From: Aquimarina aggregata
GTDB lineage: Bacteria > Bacteroidota > Bacteroidia > Flavobacteriales > Flavobacteriaceae
NCBI RefSeq assembly: GCF_001632745.1
Contig: NZ_LQRT01000002.1
Span: 434,001-498,000 of the forward strand
Length of the DNA stretch: 64,000 nucleotides
Direction: 5' to 3'
Program-made: the position numbers and the translations under genes
Shown: positions 27,429 through 36,416 of the stretch, piece by piece
Layout of the letters: every line of letters starts with the position of its first letter
Numbering within the stretch: position 1 is the stretch's first letter
Notes under the pieces: model-generated
The model's database searches: none
What the model saw: only the letters and a program-made list of their open reading frames with translations
Told to the model about the DNA's origin: nothing

Positions 27429-27439
27429 AAATTTAAAAG

Positions 27440-27545
27440 AGATTCCGTCTTTAAAGAAATTGTATAATATAGGGAAAACTGAAAGTAAGGGATATAATGC
27501 CAAACAGCTGCTTTACAATATGTAGAGTAGCTGTTATTATTTAAA
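27440..27545 (-). pseudogene. decayed fragment of a DCC-family gene
   Basis: This stretch aligns by eye with part of the intact DCC gene at about 28010-28110: CTTTAAAGAA, then GAAAG.A.GG.ATAAT and CAATATG.A.AG.AG..G.T recur in order. Translated on the minus strand it gives YIPYFQFS where the intact protein has LYPILSVF. No start, no DGVCNLC active site and no long frame remain. It faces peptide A exactly as the intact gene faces peptide B. Confidence 0.6.
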
Positions 27546-27600
27546 AATGTCGTCTTTACATTAAAAAACGGTCATAAATTAAATTGATTTTTTACTACAT

Positions 27601-27648
27601 ATTCTAAATTGGGATAACGAATTCTAATTGGATGTCAACGAATTCTAA
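27601..27648. repeat. 2.4 copies of a 20-21 bp direct repeat (ATTCTAA...AACGA)
   Basis: ATTCTAA occurs at 27601, 27621 and 27642. The first two copies extend to ATTCTAA(A)TTGG followed by AACGA, giving unit lengths 20 and 21 bp, two helical turns. The array lies about 100 bases before the small peptide gene B and is a candidate set of regulator sites. Confidence 0.6.
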
Positions 27649-27685
27649 ATAGACTACTATATAAACTCCTTTATAAGATTACATT

Positions 27686-27710
27686 TAAACCGTAAATTAA
27701 TTACGGTTTA
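27686..27710. promoter_or_regulatory. perfect 10-bp inverted repeat, candidate operator
   Basis: TAAACCGTAA (27686-27695) and TTACGGTTTA (27701-27710) form a perfect inverted repeat with a 5-bp centre, 36 bases before the ATG of peptide gene B. No gene ends nearby on the plus strand, so an operator is likelier than a terminator. Confidence 0.5.
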
Positions 27711-27746
27711 TAATACTGATTTGTTTTAATCCCAAAATAAAATAAT

Positions 27747-27887
27747 ATGAAACAGTTTTTATTACCTTTAGTTCTTATATGTTTTACAATATTCTGCTTA
27801 AGTTATGTACATATGGATAATATGGATAAACTTGAAAAAAGAGCCGTTGTAAAAGAAGAGGTAAAGGATAACAATATAGCTATTTAA
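27747..27887 (+). CDS. small membrane or secreted peptide B (46 aa), paralogue of peptide A
   Basis: A 46-residue frame beginning MKQFLLPLVLICFTIFCLSY, then VHMDNMDKLEK and a charged tail ending NNIAI. The N-terminal half matches peptide A (27240) residue by residue, so the pair arose by duplication. There is one hydrophobic segment and a Lys/Glu-rich tail, which fits a signal-anchored or secreted peptide. It is convergent with the intact DCC gene, 21 bases apart. The tandem ATTCTAA repeats and a perfect inverted repeat lie upstream. Function unknown. Confidence 0.68.
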   Translation: MKQFLLPLVLICFTIFCLSYVHMDNMDKLEKRAVVKEEVKDNNIAI

Positions 27888-27908
27888 GAAAACAAATAGA
27901 CACGTTGA

Positions 27909-28322
27909 TTATTGATCTATAAAAAGAGCTTTGAGTTCGGCAGTCGGAATCATACAGCTTTCTTTCTTGCCAAACCACTTATATCTGTTTTTGGCTACGA
28001 TATCATAAATCCAATCTCTAAAGAATTTTGGTAGTATTAGAAAAACAGAAAGTATAGGGTATAATCCAGACAATTCCTTGGCAATATGCAAAGCAGCAGT
28101 TGATTTATGATAGTAGGCAATCTTAGGATCAATTAATAAGATAGAATCTATTTTAGAAATATCAATATTTCTATCTGCAATCAATTTTTTACCTATTTCA
28201 CTTTGTAAAGAGGCATATCTAAAGATACTCTTTTTGTCTCTCTTAATGATAAAATTTATAGCACTATTACATAAATTACAAACACCGTCAAAAAGGATAA
28301 TTTTTTCGCCTTCGTTAATCAT
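27909..28322 (-). CDS. DCC family thiol-disulfide oxidoreductase-like protein
   Basis: DUF393/DCC family protein of 137 residues with a thioredoxin-like fold. The name-giving motif DGVCNLC has Cys15 and Cys18, followed by AINFIIKRDKKSIFRYASLQSE, then YHKSTAALHIAKEL and the C-terminal RYKWFGKKESCMIPT, all family-typical. Redox activity is assumed from the CxxC; substrates are unknown. ATG 28322 is chosen over a TTG five codons upstream. A degraded second copy lies at 27440-27545. Confidence 0.9.
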   Translation of the reverse strand: MINEGEKIILFDGVCNLCNSAINFIIKRDKKSIFRYASLQSEIGKKLIADRNIDISKIDSILLIDPKIAYYHKSTAALHIAKELSGLYPILSVFLILPKFFRDWIYDIVAKNRYKWFGKKESCMIPTAELKALFIDQ

Positions 28323-28385
28323 ACTACAAAGATACAACGAATAATTTTTTACGTTTAGGATTTAGGAATTTGTTAACCTTATGAG

Positions 28386-29201
28386 TTAATTTACTACTAC
28401 AGAATCAATTACTTCTTGAGTAGTAATCTGTAAATTTTTAGGAAGCTTATTGTCTTTAGGTAATACCGCAAGATATCGATCACTATTAGAGTCATAGACT
28501 TGTTTGTATATAGGGTCATCTAATTGTAGTGTATCACAAATTTCTTTAATTAGATCTAAATGATAAATAAGATCTGTACTCCCCAAATGAAATACTCCTT
28601 TTTTATTGCGATTTATGATATAATGTATTTGTTGTGTAAATTTAGCAATAGAAGTTACGTTAATAATGACATTAGGAAATACTTCTATTGGAGCTTTAAG
28701 ATCGTGTAAGGTTTTAAGTTCTTGCACTCTTGGAGTAGTTGCTCCGAAAATCATAGGTACTCTAGTAATTACATATTTATTGGTAGGTAATCGCATAAGG
28801 GCGTTTTCGATTTTTATCTTAAACCGGCCATAAACACTATCACTTAATGTTTTATCATATTCATAAGATGGATAATTACTAAAAGAGTCAAATACATTTG
28901 CACTTGAAACAAATACGAGTTTGCATTTATGAACCTTTATCCAATTAATAATACGTTGATGAACATCTAATTGAGAATTAAAATTACCACGAAGCGCTGA
29001 AATGATTATCGTAGGTTTCAGATTATCTAGAAGAATAGAAATATCTTCTAGTTCCATATCATACTGAAAGAATTTTTGATTTTTTTCTAGTAGTTTATTA
29101 TCTGTTCTATAGGTGCCATAGGTATCAAAATAAGAATTTAACTCTTTATAGAGTGCATTTCCTATAAAACCACTAGCTCCTATGATTAGAATTTTTTTCA
29201 A
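28386..29201 (-). CDS. NAD(P)-dependent SDR family protein (RmlD/epimerase-like)
   Basis: Extended short-chain dehydrogenase/reductase of 271 residues. The nucleotide-binding loop IGASGFIGNAL is at 7-17, the active-site Ser region FVSSANVFD near 98-106 and the Tyr-x3-Lys motif as YGRFK near 125. The overall shape resembles dTDP-4-dehydrorhamnose reductase (RmlD) and sugar-nucleotide epimerases. No sugar-nucleotide genes lie nearby, so the substrate is open. It lies between gcvT and the DCC gene on the same strand but is separated from gcvT by a terminator. Confidence 0.82.
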   Translation of the reverse strand: MKKILIIGASGFIGNALYKELNSYFDTYGTYRTDNKLLEKNQKFFQYDMELEDISILLDNLKPTIIISALRGNFNSQLDVHQRIINWIKVHKCKLVFVSSANVFDSFSNYPSYEYDKTLSDSVYGRFKIKIENALMRLPTNKYVITRVPMIFGATTPRVQELKTLHDLKAPIEVFPNVIINVTSIAKFTQQIHYIINRNKKGVFHLGSTDLIYHLDLIKEICDTLQLDDPIYKQVYDSNSDRYLAVLPKDNKLPKNLQITTQEVIDSVVVN

Positions 29202-29218
29202 AATTGTTTTATAAAAAA

Positions 29219-29253
29219 TTAAGTTTCAAATAATAAACCTATTTGAAACTTAA
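29219..29253 (-). terminator. intrinsic terminator of gcvT
   Basis: TTAAGTTTCAAATA (29219-29232) and TATTTGAAACTTAA (29240-29253) form a perfect 14-bp stem with a 7-nt loop. On the minus strand a six-T run follows, 24 bases after the gcvT stop. Confidence 0.88.
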
Positions 29254-29276
29254 CATTATTATTTTTATTATAAAAA

Positions 29277-30359
29277 TTAACCTTTATAAAAGGGTAATTT
29301 AACGATTGTTGCAGGAATTGCTTTTTTACGAACTTGAATATTAATTTTAGTACCTGGTTTTGCTAAATCAGTAGGAACGTATCCCAATCCGATTCCTTTT
29401 CCAAGAGATGGAGACATTGTTCCAGAAGTAACTATTCCTATTGCATTTCCTTGATTATCAACGATATCATAATCATGACGGGGAATACCGCGCTCGTCAA
29501 GTTCAAAACCCACTAATTTTCGATTGGCTCCTTTTTCTTTTTCTTCGGCCAATGCCTTGGCATTAATAAAATCTTTAGAAAATTTAGTAATCCAACTTAA
29601 TCCAGCTTCTATAGGAGAAGTTGTATCATTAATATCGTTTCCATAAAGACAATACCCCATTTCTAATCTTAACGTATCTCGAGCTGCAAGTCCGATAGGT
29701 TTTATACCAAAATCAGCTCCCGCTTCAAATACCTTATCCCAGATTTGTTGTACTTCAGAATTCTTACAATAGATTTCAAAACCACCACTTCCTGTGTATC
29801 CCGTTGCAGAAATAATTACGTGTTCAATACCCGCAAAATCAGCTATTTCGAATGTATAGAACTTCATTCCTTCAAGATCTACAGAAGTTAACGATTGCAT
29901 AGCTTTAGCTGCTAGAGGCCCTTGAATTGCCAATAAAGAATAATCGTCAGAAAGATCACGCATTTCTGCATTCATAGTATTATGACTACTAATCCAATCC
30001 CAATCTTTCTTTATATTCGAAGCATTTACGACCAATAAGTATTTTTCATCCGCTATTTTATATACAATCAAGTCATCTACGATTCCTCCTTTGTCGTTTG
30101 GTAGACAACTATATTGTGCTTTTCCTTCTGTTAATTTAGACGCATCATTAGTAGTTACTTTTTGTATAAGGTCTAATGCATTAGGACCTGTTATCAAAAA
30201 CTCACCCATATGAGAAACGTCAAAAACTCCAACAGCCCTACGTACCGTCTCATGTTCTACAGTTACACCTTCATATGAAACAGGCATGTTAAAACCCGCA
30301 AAAGGAACCATTTTTGCGCCAAGTGAAATATGAGTTTCTGTTAAAGCTGTATTTTGCAT
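29277..30359 (-). CDS. gcvT: glycine cleavage system aminomethyltransferase (T protein)
   Basis: T protein of the glycine cleavage complex: transfers the methylene carbon from the lipoyl-bound aminomethyl group of GcvH to tetrahydrofolate, releasing ammonia. The 360-residue chain has [31 protein letters not shown], the folate-site [28 protein letters not shown] and the C-terminal [18 protein letters not shown] -7-like TACTTTCG lies at 30394-30401 (minus strand). gcvH and gcvP are not in the window, but an lpd gene (the L protein) is at the right edge. Confidence 0.97.
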   Translation of the reverse strand: MQNTALTETHISLGAKMVPFAGFNMPVSYEGVTVEHETVRRAVGVFDVSHMGEFLITGPNALDLIQKVTTNDASKLTEGKAQYSCLPNDKGGIVDDLIVYKIADEKYLLVVNASNIKKDWDWISSHNTMNAEMRDLSDDYSLLAIQGPLAAKAMQSLTSVDLEGMKFYTFEIADFAGIEHVIISATGYTGSGGFEIYCKNSEVQQIWDKVFEAGADFGIKPIGLAARDTLRLEMGYCLYGNDINDTTSPIEAGLSWITKFSKDFINAKALAEEKEKGANRKLVGFELDERGIPRHDYDIVDNQGNAIGIVTSGTMSPSLGKGIGLGYVPTDLAKPGTKINIQVRKKAIPATIVKLPFYKG

Positions 30360-30604
30360 AATTAGATGATTTAATATTATGATTTAGTGAGGCCGAAAGT
30401 AAAAAACTTTGTGTTGGTAAACAATGGTTTTTTGTTATAATCTTAATAAAATGTCAGTTTTATAAAATCAATTTCTGCTAAAATTATCAAATTCATAATT
30501 TACATTGTTTATTTTACTATTTCACACAATTTGAAAAGTAGATATATGTATAAGTTTTGTTAATTTTATAAGGAACCTTTGTGTACATATTAATAGTAGT
30601 AGTA

Positions 30605-31015
30605 ATGGCAGCAGGATATTCAGGAACGGCTTTATCAAAAAAATTAGGAATTAAAGAGGGGTATACTATAGCCTTATATAATCAACCCGATTATTATTTT
30701 GATCTTTTTTCAGATTTACCTGAAAATGTTATAAATACTGATGTATTAGGAAAAGAGACTGTAGATTTTGCGCATCTTTTTTGTACCACATTTATAGAAC
30801 TTAGTGGCATAGTCACAAAGTACAAACCTGCCATAAAAAAGCATGGTATGTTATGGGTGAGTTGGCCAAAAGGAAGTTCAAAAATTGTAACAGACCTTAA
30901 AAGGGATATGATACGAGAATATTTAATCCACATTGGATTGGTAGATGTAAAAGTGGCTGCAATCGATGATGATTGGAGTGGTTTAAAGTTTGTATACAGA
31001 ACAAAAGATAGATGA
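30605..31015 (+). CDS. DUF3052 family protein
   Basis: Cytoplasmic protein of 136 residues belonging to DUF3052, function unknown. The typical opening AGYSGTALSKKLGIKEGYTI is followed by FAHLFCTTFIEL, KHGMLWVSWPKGSSKI and the closing DDDWSGLKFVYR. The ATG at 30605 is chosen over a GTG eight codons upstream because the family starts there. The fold is said to resemble a Rossmann-like half-domain, which I cannot verify. It stands alone between gcvT and the sigma factor gene. Confidence 0.85.
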   Translation: MAAGYSGTALSKKLGIKEGYTIALYNQPDYYFDLFSDLPENVINTDVLGKETVDFAHLFCTTFIELSGIVTKYKPAIKKHGMLWVSWPKGSSKIVTDLKRDMIREYLIHIGLVDVKVAAIDDDWSGLKFVYRTKDR

Positions 31016-31144
31016 TGTACAATAATATATCTTCTCTATATTTTAGCAATTCTTAGAAGATAATTAGAAATAAAACGATTTTTTTATAATAATTAAAGTT
31101 TTAATGTTAATTATTTGTTGTCATGAAGTTAAATAAAAATCATT

Positions 31145-31152
31145 TATATTTG
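31145..31152 (+). promoter_or_regulatory. promoter of the ECF sigma gene (TATATTTG)
   Basis: Exact TAnnTTTG 17 bases upstream of the ATG at 31170. A TTTGTTG at 31114-31120 could be the -33 element, with 24 bases between. Confidence 0.6.
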
Positions 31153-31169
31153 GTTGTGGAATTACAATA

Positions 31170-31745
31170 ATGATGAAGAGGGAATCACATATAACAGATG
31201 AATTTTTAATCAAAAAAATGAATGAAGGTAACGAAGAGGCCTTTAAAATTGTCTTTGAATTATACTACAGTAAATTATTGTACTTAGCCCAAAGTTATAT
31301 ATCAAATAGAGAAGATGCAGAAGAGATTATTCAGGATGTGTTTTTAAAAGCATGGAAAAAAAGAAAGAAAATTACTTCTAATATAAACGGATACTTATTT
31401 AAGATCACGAAAAACTCTTGTCTGGATTATTTAAGATCCAAAAAACATAAACTTAGTAGAACCAATAATATGGTTCAACTTGAGGCATTTTTAAATCATA
31501 ATGCTTTGTCGGATAAAGATACATCTACAATTTTAGAAAAGGAATTGGAGCTAAGAATTCAGGCAAGTATCTCATTACTTCCAGAAAAATGCCAAGAAGT
31601 ATTTGTAAAAAGTAGAATAGAAGGTCTAAAGAATAAAGAAATATCTAATGAGTTAGATATTTCTATTAAAACTGTAGAAAATCACATGTCAAAAGCTATT
31701 AGGCATATGCGATTTCATCTAAAAGAATTCTTATCATTATTTTAA
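31170..31745 (+). CDS. ECF-type RNA polymerase sigma-70 factor (FecI-like)
   Basis: Alternative sigma factor of 191 residues. Region 2 (about 10-95) has FKIVFELYYSKLLYLAQSYI and EDAEEIIQDVFLKAWKKR, recognising the -10 region; region 4 (about 130-185) has LPEKCQEVFVKSRIEGL and the helix-turn-helix KEISNELDISIKTVENHMSK. This is the Bacteroidota FecI-like subgroup that partners FecR anti-sigma factors. The FecR gene follows after 75 bases and SusC with an STN domain after that, so it should activate the import genes when ligand is bound. Confidence 0.96.
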   Translation: MMKRESHITDEFLIKKMNEGNEEAFKIVFELYYSKLLYLAQSYISNREDAEEIIQDVFLKAWKKRKKITSNINGYLFKITKNSCLDYLRSKKHKLSRTNNMVQLEAFLNHNALSDKDTSTILEKELELRIQASISLLPEKCQEVFVKSRIEGLKNKEISNELDISIKTVENHMSKAIRHMRFHLKEFLSLF

Positions 31746-31793
31746 TATTTTAAAAAAAATTAAAAGCAACTAGGGGGTGTTACATTTTTATAC

Positions 31794-31812
31794 GTCTTTA
31801 TATATATAAGAC
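31794..31812 (+). promoter_or_regulatory. short inverted repeat in the sigma-FecR spacer
   Basis: GTCTT (31794-31798) and AAGAC (31808-31812) flank an alternating TATATATAT centre, just before the FecR ATG at 31821. A GGGGG block (31773-31777) precedes it. Possibly an autoregulatory site. Confidence 0.3.
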
Positions 31813-31820
31813 TATATTTA

Positions 31821-32798
31821 ATGCAAGACAAAGACCTTAAGAAATATATTAAAGGAGATGCAAGTCCTGAAGAGAAAAAATCCATCATAGAATGGATTCG
31901 AAAAGATAAAAAACATCAAAAACAATTTAATTTACTAAAAGCGCAATATGTTGCTGCCACCTTAGATTCATTAAATACAACCGATGTTAATGAGTCTTAT
32001 CAACGTTTTTCGTCCAAGAAAACGAAGAAGAAAACGTATTACTATACAGCTATAGTAGCATCAGTAATGATGCCGTTTTTACTGCTGTATTTTTATTCAT
32101 CGTTTTCTAACAATGATTTAATTGTAAACACCACAAATTATTTAAAGTTTGGTACACGAACAGTATCAACAGAGCACGGTGGATTTAAGACTGTTATTTT
32201 GCCAGATGGATCTACCATTGTTCTTAATGCAAATAGCTCTATTTCTTACCCTAAAGAGTTTACCGATAGTTTAAGAAAAGTTACATTGATAGGAGAAGCT
32301 TTTTTTGATATCAAAAGAAATATAAATAAGCCCTTTATAGTCGAAGCAGAAAACCTTAAGATTAAAGTGCTAGGAACCTCTTTTAATGTGAAGTCTTATC
32401 CTAAAGACGAGAAAATAGAAACTACATTAGTTACTGGTAAAGTAGAGGTTCATAAACAAAATATTGAACAAAATCCAATAGTTTTAGAGCCTTCAGAAAG
32501 AGCTGTTTTTGATAAGAAAAAGAGTAATATTAAAGTTGATAAAGTAGATTCTAATCGTATTGTCGCTTGGCAAGATGGTAAATTGATTTTTGATAATACT
32601 CCTTTAAAACAAGTAGTACTGGATTTAAATAGAAAGTATGATGTTGAGTTTGTTATTCAATCAGATTCTCTCCTTCAGTATAAATATACAGGAGAATTTG
32701 ATAACCTGGAATTAGAAGAAGTATTAGAGCTATTAAAAATATCCTCACCTATAAATTATAAATATGAAGAAAATAAAATTATGCTTGACCCAGAATAA
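31821..32798 (+). CDS. FecR family anti-sigma factor
   Basis: Inner-membrane anti-sigma factor of 325 residues. The cytoplasmic N-terminal part (1-75) would hold the sigma factor; a single transmembrane helix lies near 76-96 (YTAIVASVMMPFLLLYFYSS); the periplasmic FecR domain follows (about 115-215: RTVSTEHGGFKTVILPDGST, LIGEAFFDIKRN, GTSFNVKSY), then a DUF4974 domain (about 255-325: GKLIFDNTPLKQVVLDLNRK). It sits between the sigma gene and SusC, whose STN domain should contact the periplasmic part. Confidence 0.95.
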   Translation: MQDKDLKKYIKGDASPEEKKSIIEWIRKDKKHQKQFNLLKAQYVAATLDSLNTTDVNESYQRFSSKKTKKKTYYYTAIVASVMMPFLLLYFYSSFSNNDLIVNTTNYLKFGTRTVSTEHGGFKTVILPDGSTIVLNANSSISYPKEFTDSLRKVTLIGEAFFDIKRNINKPFIVEAENLKIKVLGTSFNVKSYPKDEKIETTLVTGKVEVHKQNIEQNPIVLEPSERAVFDKKKSNIKVDKVDSNRIVAWQDGKLIFDNTPLKQVVLDLNRKYDVEFVIQSDSLLQYKYTGEFDNLELEEVLELLKISSPINYKYEENKIMLDPE

Positions 32799-32803
32799 AA
32801 CTA

Positions 32804-32833
32804 AAGAAGAGAGTGCTGCAACACTCTCTTCTT
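32804..32833 (+). terminator. perfect hairpin between fecR and susC
   Basis: AAGAAGAGAGTG (32804-32815) pairs perfectly with CACTCTCTTCTT (32822-32833) around a 6-nt loop, 6 bases after the FecR stop. No T-run follows, so partial termination or mRNA processing that sets SusC levels apart from the regulators is possible. Confidence 0.6.
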
Positions 32834-32884
32834 AAAACAATTTAATTAGACTCAGAATAAGAATAATTAAAATCACACAAAATT

Positions 32885-35800
32885 ATGAAAAAAAACTTTT
32901 CGGAAGTTTTCTTATCCAGAAAACATCTAATAAGAATTATGAAAATATATTCGTTGCTTATATGTATTACTATTTCGAAGCTATTTTCGTTTAATACATA
33001 CTCACAAAATATTTCAGTTTCATTAGAAGAAGTTACCTTACAGATTGCAATCAATGAAATAGAAGAAAAAAGTGAATATCGCTTCTTTTATAATAATAAC
33101 CTGATAGATATTTCAAAAAAGGTTTCATTAAAAGCAACTAATGAAAAACTGAAAAAAGTACTTGGTAAACTATTGATTAAAACTAATATAGATTTCAAAA
33201 TTTATAAGAATCAAGTGGTTTTGTTTCCAAAAAACACAAAAACGTCAGAACAGGTATTAAAGAAGTTATTGAATTCTATAGATGAAAAAGAATCAAAAAA
33301 GGTATCGAACTTAAAAAAGCCTAAAAAGAAAAAAAATATAGCTGCATTACAAAATATGGTTAGTGGGGTAGTTACTGCTCAAGATAATGTGCCTTTACCA
33401 GGAGTTAATGTTGTTATCAAAGGCACTAATAATGGTACTCAAACCGATTTTGATGGTAATTACAAGTTGGAAGCTAACCAAGGAGATGTTTTAGTTTTTT
33501 CTTATATAGGACTTATTACTAAAGAAGTTATTATTGGTACAAGTACTACAATAAATATTACCTTACAAGAGGATGCATCAACTCTTGATGAAGTAGTAGT
33601 GGTAGCATATGGTGTTGCACGCAAATCAACCTATACAGGGTCAGTGACCCAAATTACGGCTACAGAAATAACAGAACGACCAGTAACAAATGTTCTTACG
33701 GCATTAGATGGCGCCGCAGCGGGAGTTCGATTAACTCCTGCAAATGGACAGCCAGGTTCTAGTCCTACTATTAGAGTTAGGGGTATCGGTTCTGTAAATG
33801 CTTCAAGTGACCCTTTAATTGTAGTTGACGGAGTACAGTTTACAGGTGATTTTTCAAATTTAAACCCAAATGATATTGCAAGTTTATCCATATTAAAAGA
33901 TGCTGCTTCTACTTCTTTATATGGTAGTAGAGCTGCAAATGGAGTAATTTTAATTACCACAAAAAAAGGTAAAAAAGGCAGAAAAGATACTTTTACACTC
34001 GATGTTAGCCAGGGAGTTAGCACTAGAGGTATTCAGGAATATGAAAGAGTAAGTACCAGAGAGTATTATCCATTAATGTGGGAAGCATTACGAAACAGTT
34101 TTTCTATTTCAGATAATATTCCTCTTGACGAAGCTAATCAAAGGGCTAGTGATGAAATTTTCGGAAATTTAGGAATCAACCCTTTTAATGTTCCTAATGA
34201 TCAAATCGTTTTGACCGATGGTAGCCTTAATCCTGCAGCAGAATTATTATATACAGACGATTTAGACTGGCAAGATTTTTTAATAAGAACTGGGTTTAGA
34301 TCCAATCTGAATTTTTCTTATAGCGGAGCTTCAGAAAAAACAGACTATTTTGCTTCTATAGGGTATTTAAAAGAAGATGGTTACCTTATTAAGACTGATT
34401 TTGAGAGAATCACAGGTCGTATAAATGTTAATAGTCAATTAAAAAAATGGTTTAAAACAGGACTTAATTTGTCTGTATCTACCACAACAGCAAATAATGC
34501 TTCAGATGGTACTAGTACTGGTAGTGTAAACCCATTTAATGTATCAAGATCTATTGCTCCTATTTATCCCGTTTTTTTGCATAATCAAACTACCGGAGCG
34601 TTTTTATTAGATTCCCAAGGAAATAGACAATATGATTTTACCAGTCCAAGAGCAGGTGCAGGAGGTAGAAATGTAATACAAGAAACATTATTGAATAGAG
34701 ATGTAGATGAGATCTTTTCTTTAAATAGTAGAGTGTACGCAGAATTTAAATTTCTGCAAGATTTTACTTTTACTATAAATGCTGCACTTGATAAACGTTT
34801 CAGAGAAGGTGTAGAATTCGAAAACCCTATTGTTGGAGATGCACAAGGAGCAGGAAGGCTTACCAAGCAAACATCTATTCGTAGTGCAATAAATTATAAT
34901 CAATTACTTAGATATAGTAAAGATATTGGCAAACACACTCTAGGCGTGTTATTAGGACATGAAAGTTTTGAACAAGAAAATAATTTCTTTGAGGGACAAA
35001 GAACTGGAGTTATTGCAGAAGGAATTGATGAGCTTGTTAACTTTACGACAACGACAGATTTAAATTCTGATACAGGAAGATTAACAAGAGAAGGATATTT
35101 TAGTAATATTACATATGACTTTAATGATAAGTATTACATCTCTGGATCTTATAGAAGAGACGCTTCTTCGCGATTTCTGAATAATAGATGGGGGGATTTC
35201 TTTTCTGTTGGGGGCTCATGGAGATTAAATCAAGAAGAGTTTATGAATTCTATAGAATGGATTAATAACCTTAAACTTAGAGCGTCTTATGGTGAAGTTG
35301 GGAATGACCGATTAGGTAGTTTTTATATAAGTCAAGCATTGTTTGGTTTAAATAATAATAACGGACCTGAAGGAGGAATACTAGCTTCAGCATCTGGAAA
35401 TCCTGATTTAACTTGGGAAACAAATATACAATCTGATGTTGCAATTGAGTTTGGTCTGTTTAATAATAGAGTTTTTGGAACATTAGAATATTACAATAGA
35501 GAGTCTAAAGATTTACTTTTTGAAGTTCCCTTAGAGCTTGAAAATGGTTTAGACGATAGACCCGACAATATAGGAAGTTTAGTAAATAGTGGATTAGAAT
35601 TAGATTTGAATATAGGAATTATTAAAACTACTAATTTTAGCTGGGACTTAAACGTAAATGCATCTACCTTAAAAAACGAAATTACAGAATTACCGCAAGA
35701 AGAGATTATTAATGGTACAAAGAAACTATTTGTAGGCGGTGATATTTTTTCGTTTTTCCTAAGAGATTGGTATGGTGTAGATCCAGCAGATGGATCTGCT

Positions 35801-36406
35801 CTTTATATTTTAGATCCTGATAAAGGTGCAGTAGGGGATAGCGATGTACGAACTACCGCAGACGGTACGATTGTTACAACAAATCAGAATGACGCACTCT
35901 TTGATATTGTAGGTACTGCAACTCCTGATCTTTTTGGATCTTTTACCAATAGTTTTAAATATAAAAATTTTGAATTAGGGATTACATGTACATACCAACT
36001 AGGGGGTGAGACCTTTGATAGCGCATATCGAAGTTTATTACATTCTGGAGATTTCGGAGATTCATTTCATATAGATATTAGAGATCGTTGGCAAAACCCT
36101 GGCGACATTACTGATGTGCCTAGGTTAGATGTAGAGCAATTAAGCAATTTTGGAGCCAGTTCTGATAGATGGTTGGTTAAATCAGATTTTCTTGCTTTAA
36201 GACAAGCTAATTTGGCTTACAATTTTAATCGAACATTAACCGAACGATTAGGATTGAGTAGCGCAAGAATATATATGAGCGGAGAAAATTTATTTGTATT
36301 AAATGCTCGAAAAGGATTAGAACCTGCACAAAGGTTTGCAGGTACTACCTCAAACAGGTTTACACCTGCCAGAATTGTAACATTAGGATTTAACGCAACA
36401 TTTTAA
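32885..36406 (+). CDS. SusC/RagA-type TonB-linked outer membrane transporter with STN domain
   Basis: TonB-dependent barrel of 1173 residues importing a nutrient with its SusD partner. After an extended N-terminal leader (signal around 19-41, ending TYSQ), an STN/secretin domain (about 45-115) is present, the part that signals to FecR. A Lys-rich linker leads to the carboxypeptidase-like domain (VSGVVTAQDNVPLPGVNVVI, about 158-235), the SusC signature LDEVVVVAYGVARKSTYTGS, a plug (RVRGIGSVNASSDPLIVVDG, LKDAASTSLYGSRAANGVI) and a 22-strand barrel ending GFNATF. Full length and intact. The adjacent peptidase genes suggest a peptide substrate. Confidence 0.96.
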   Translation: MKKNFSEVFLSRKHLIRIMKIYSLLICITISKLFSFNTYSQNISVSLEEVTLQIAINEIEEKSEYRFFYNNNLIDISKKVSLKATNEKLKKVLGKLLIKTNIDFKIYKNQVVLFPKNTKTSEQVLKKLLNSIDEKESKKVSNLKKPKKKKNIAALQNMVSGVVTAQDNVPLPGVNVVIKGTNNGTQTDFDGNYKLEANQGDVLVFSYIGLITKEVIIGTSTTINITLQEDASTLDEVVVVAYGVARKSTYTGSVTQITATEITERPVTNVLTALDGAAAGVRLTPANGQPGSSPTIRVRGIGSVNASSDPLIVVDGVQFTGDFSNLNPNDIASLSILKDAASTSLYGSRAANGVILITTKKGKKGRKDTFTLDVSQGVSTRGIQEYERVSTREYYPLMWEALRNSFSISDNIPLDEANQRASDEIFGNLGINPFNVPNDQIVLTDGSLNPAAELLYTDDLDWQDFLIRTGFRSNLNFSYSGASEKTDYFASIGYLKEDGYLIKTDFERITGRINVNSQLKKWFKTGLNLSVSTTTANNASDGTSTGSVNPFNVSRSIAPIYPVFLHNQTTGAFLLDSQGNRQYDFTSPRAGAGGRNVIQETLLNRDVDEIFSLNSRVYAEFKFLQDFTFTINAALDKRFREGVEFENPIVGDAQGAGRLTKQTSIRSAINYNQLLRYSKDIGKHTLGVLLGHESFEQENNFFEGQRTGVIAEGIDELVNFTTTTDLNSDTGRLTREGYFSNITYDFNDKYYISGSYRRDASSRFLNNRWGDFFSVGGSWRLNQEEFMNSIEWINNLKLRASYGEVGNDRLGSFYISQALFGLNNNNGPEGGILASASGNPDLTWETNIQSDVAIEFGLFNNRVFGTLEYYNRESKDLLFEVPLELENGLDDRPDNIGSLVNSGLELDLNIGIIKTTNFSWDLNVNASTLKNEITELPQEEIINGTKKLFVGGDIFSFFLRDWYGVDPADGSALYILDPDKGAVGDSDVRTTADGTIVTTNQNDALFDIVGTATPDLFGSFTNSFKYKNFELGITCTYQLGGETFDSAYRSLLHSGDFGDSFHIDIRDRWQNPGDITDVPRLDVEQLSNFGASSDRWLVKSDFLALRQANLAYNFNRTLTERLGLSSARIYMSGENLFVLNARKGLEPAQRFAGTTSNRFTPARIVTLGFNATF

Positions 36407-36416
36407 AAAGAAAACG

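Noticed and set aside
27601..27648. CRISPR-like array
   Set aside because: Only 2.4 copies, contiguous rather than spacer-separated, and no cas genes nearby.
33631..34023. 130-codon minus-strand frame inside susC
   Set aside because: It lies wholly within the intact SusC gene, has no family features or signal, and is a shadow of the coding frame, like the minus-strand frames at 18101-18922 inside the GntP gene and at 38330-39169 inside the TIG lipoprotein gene.
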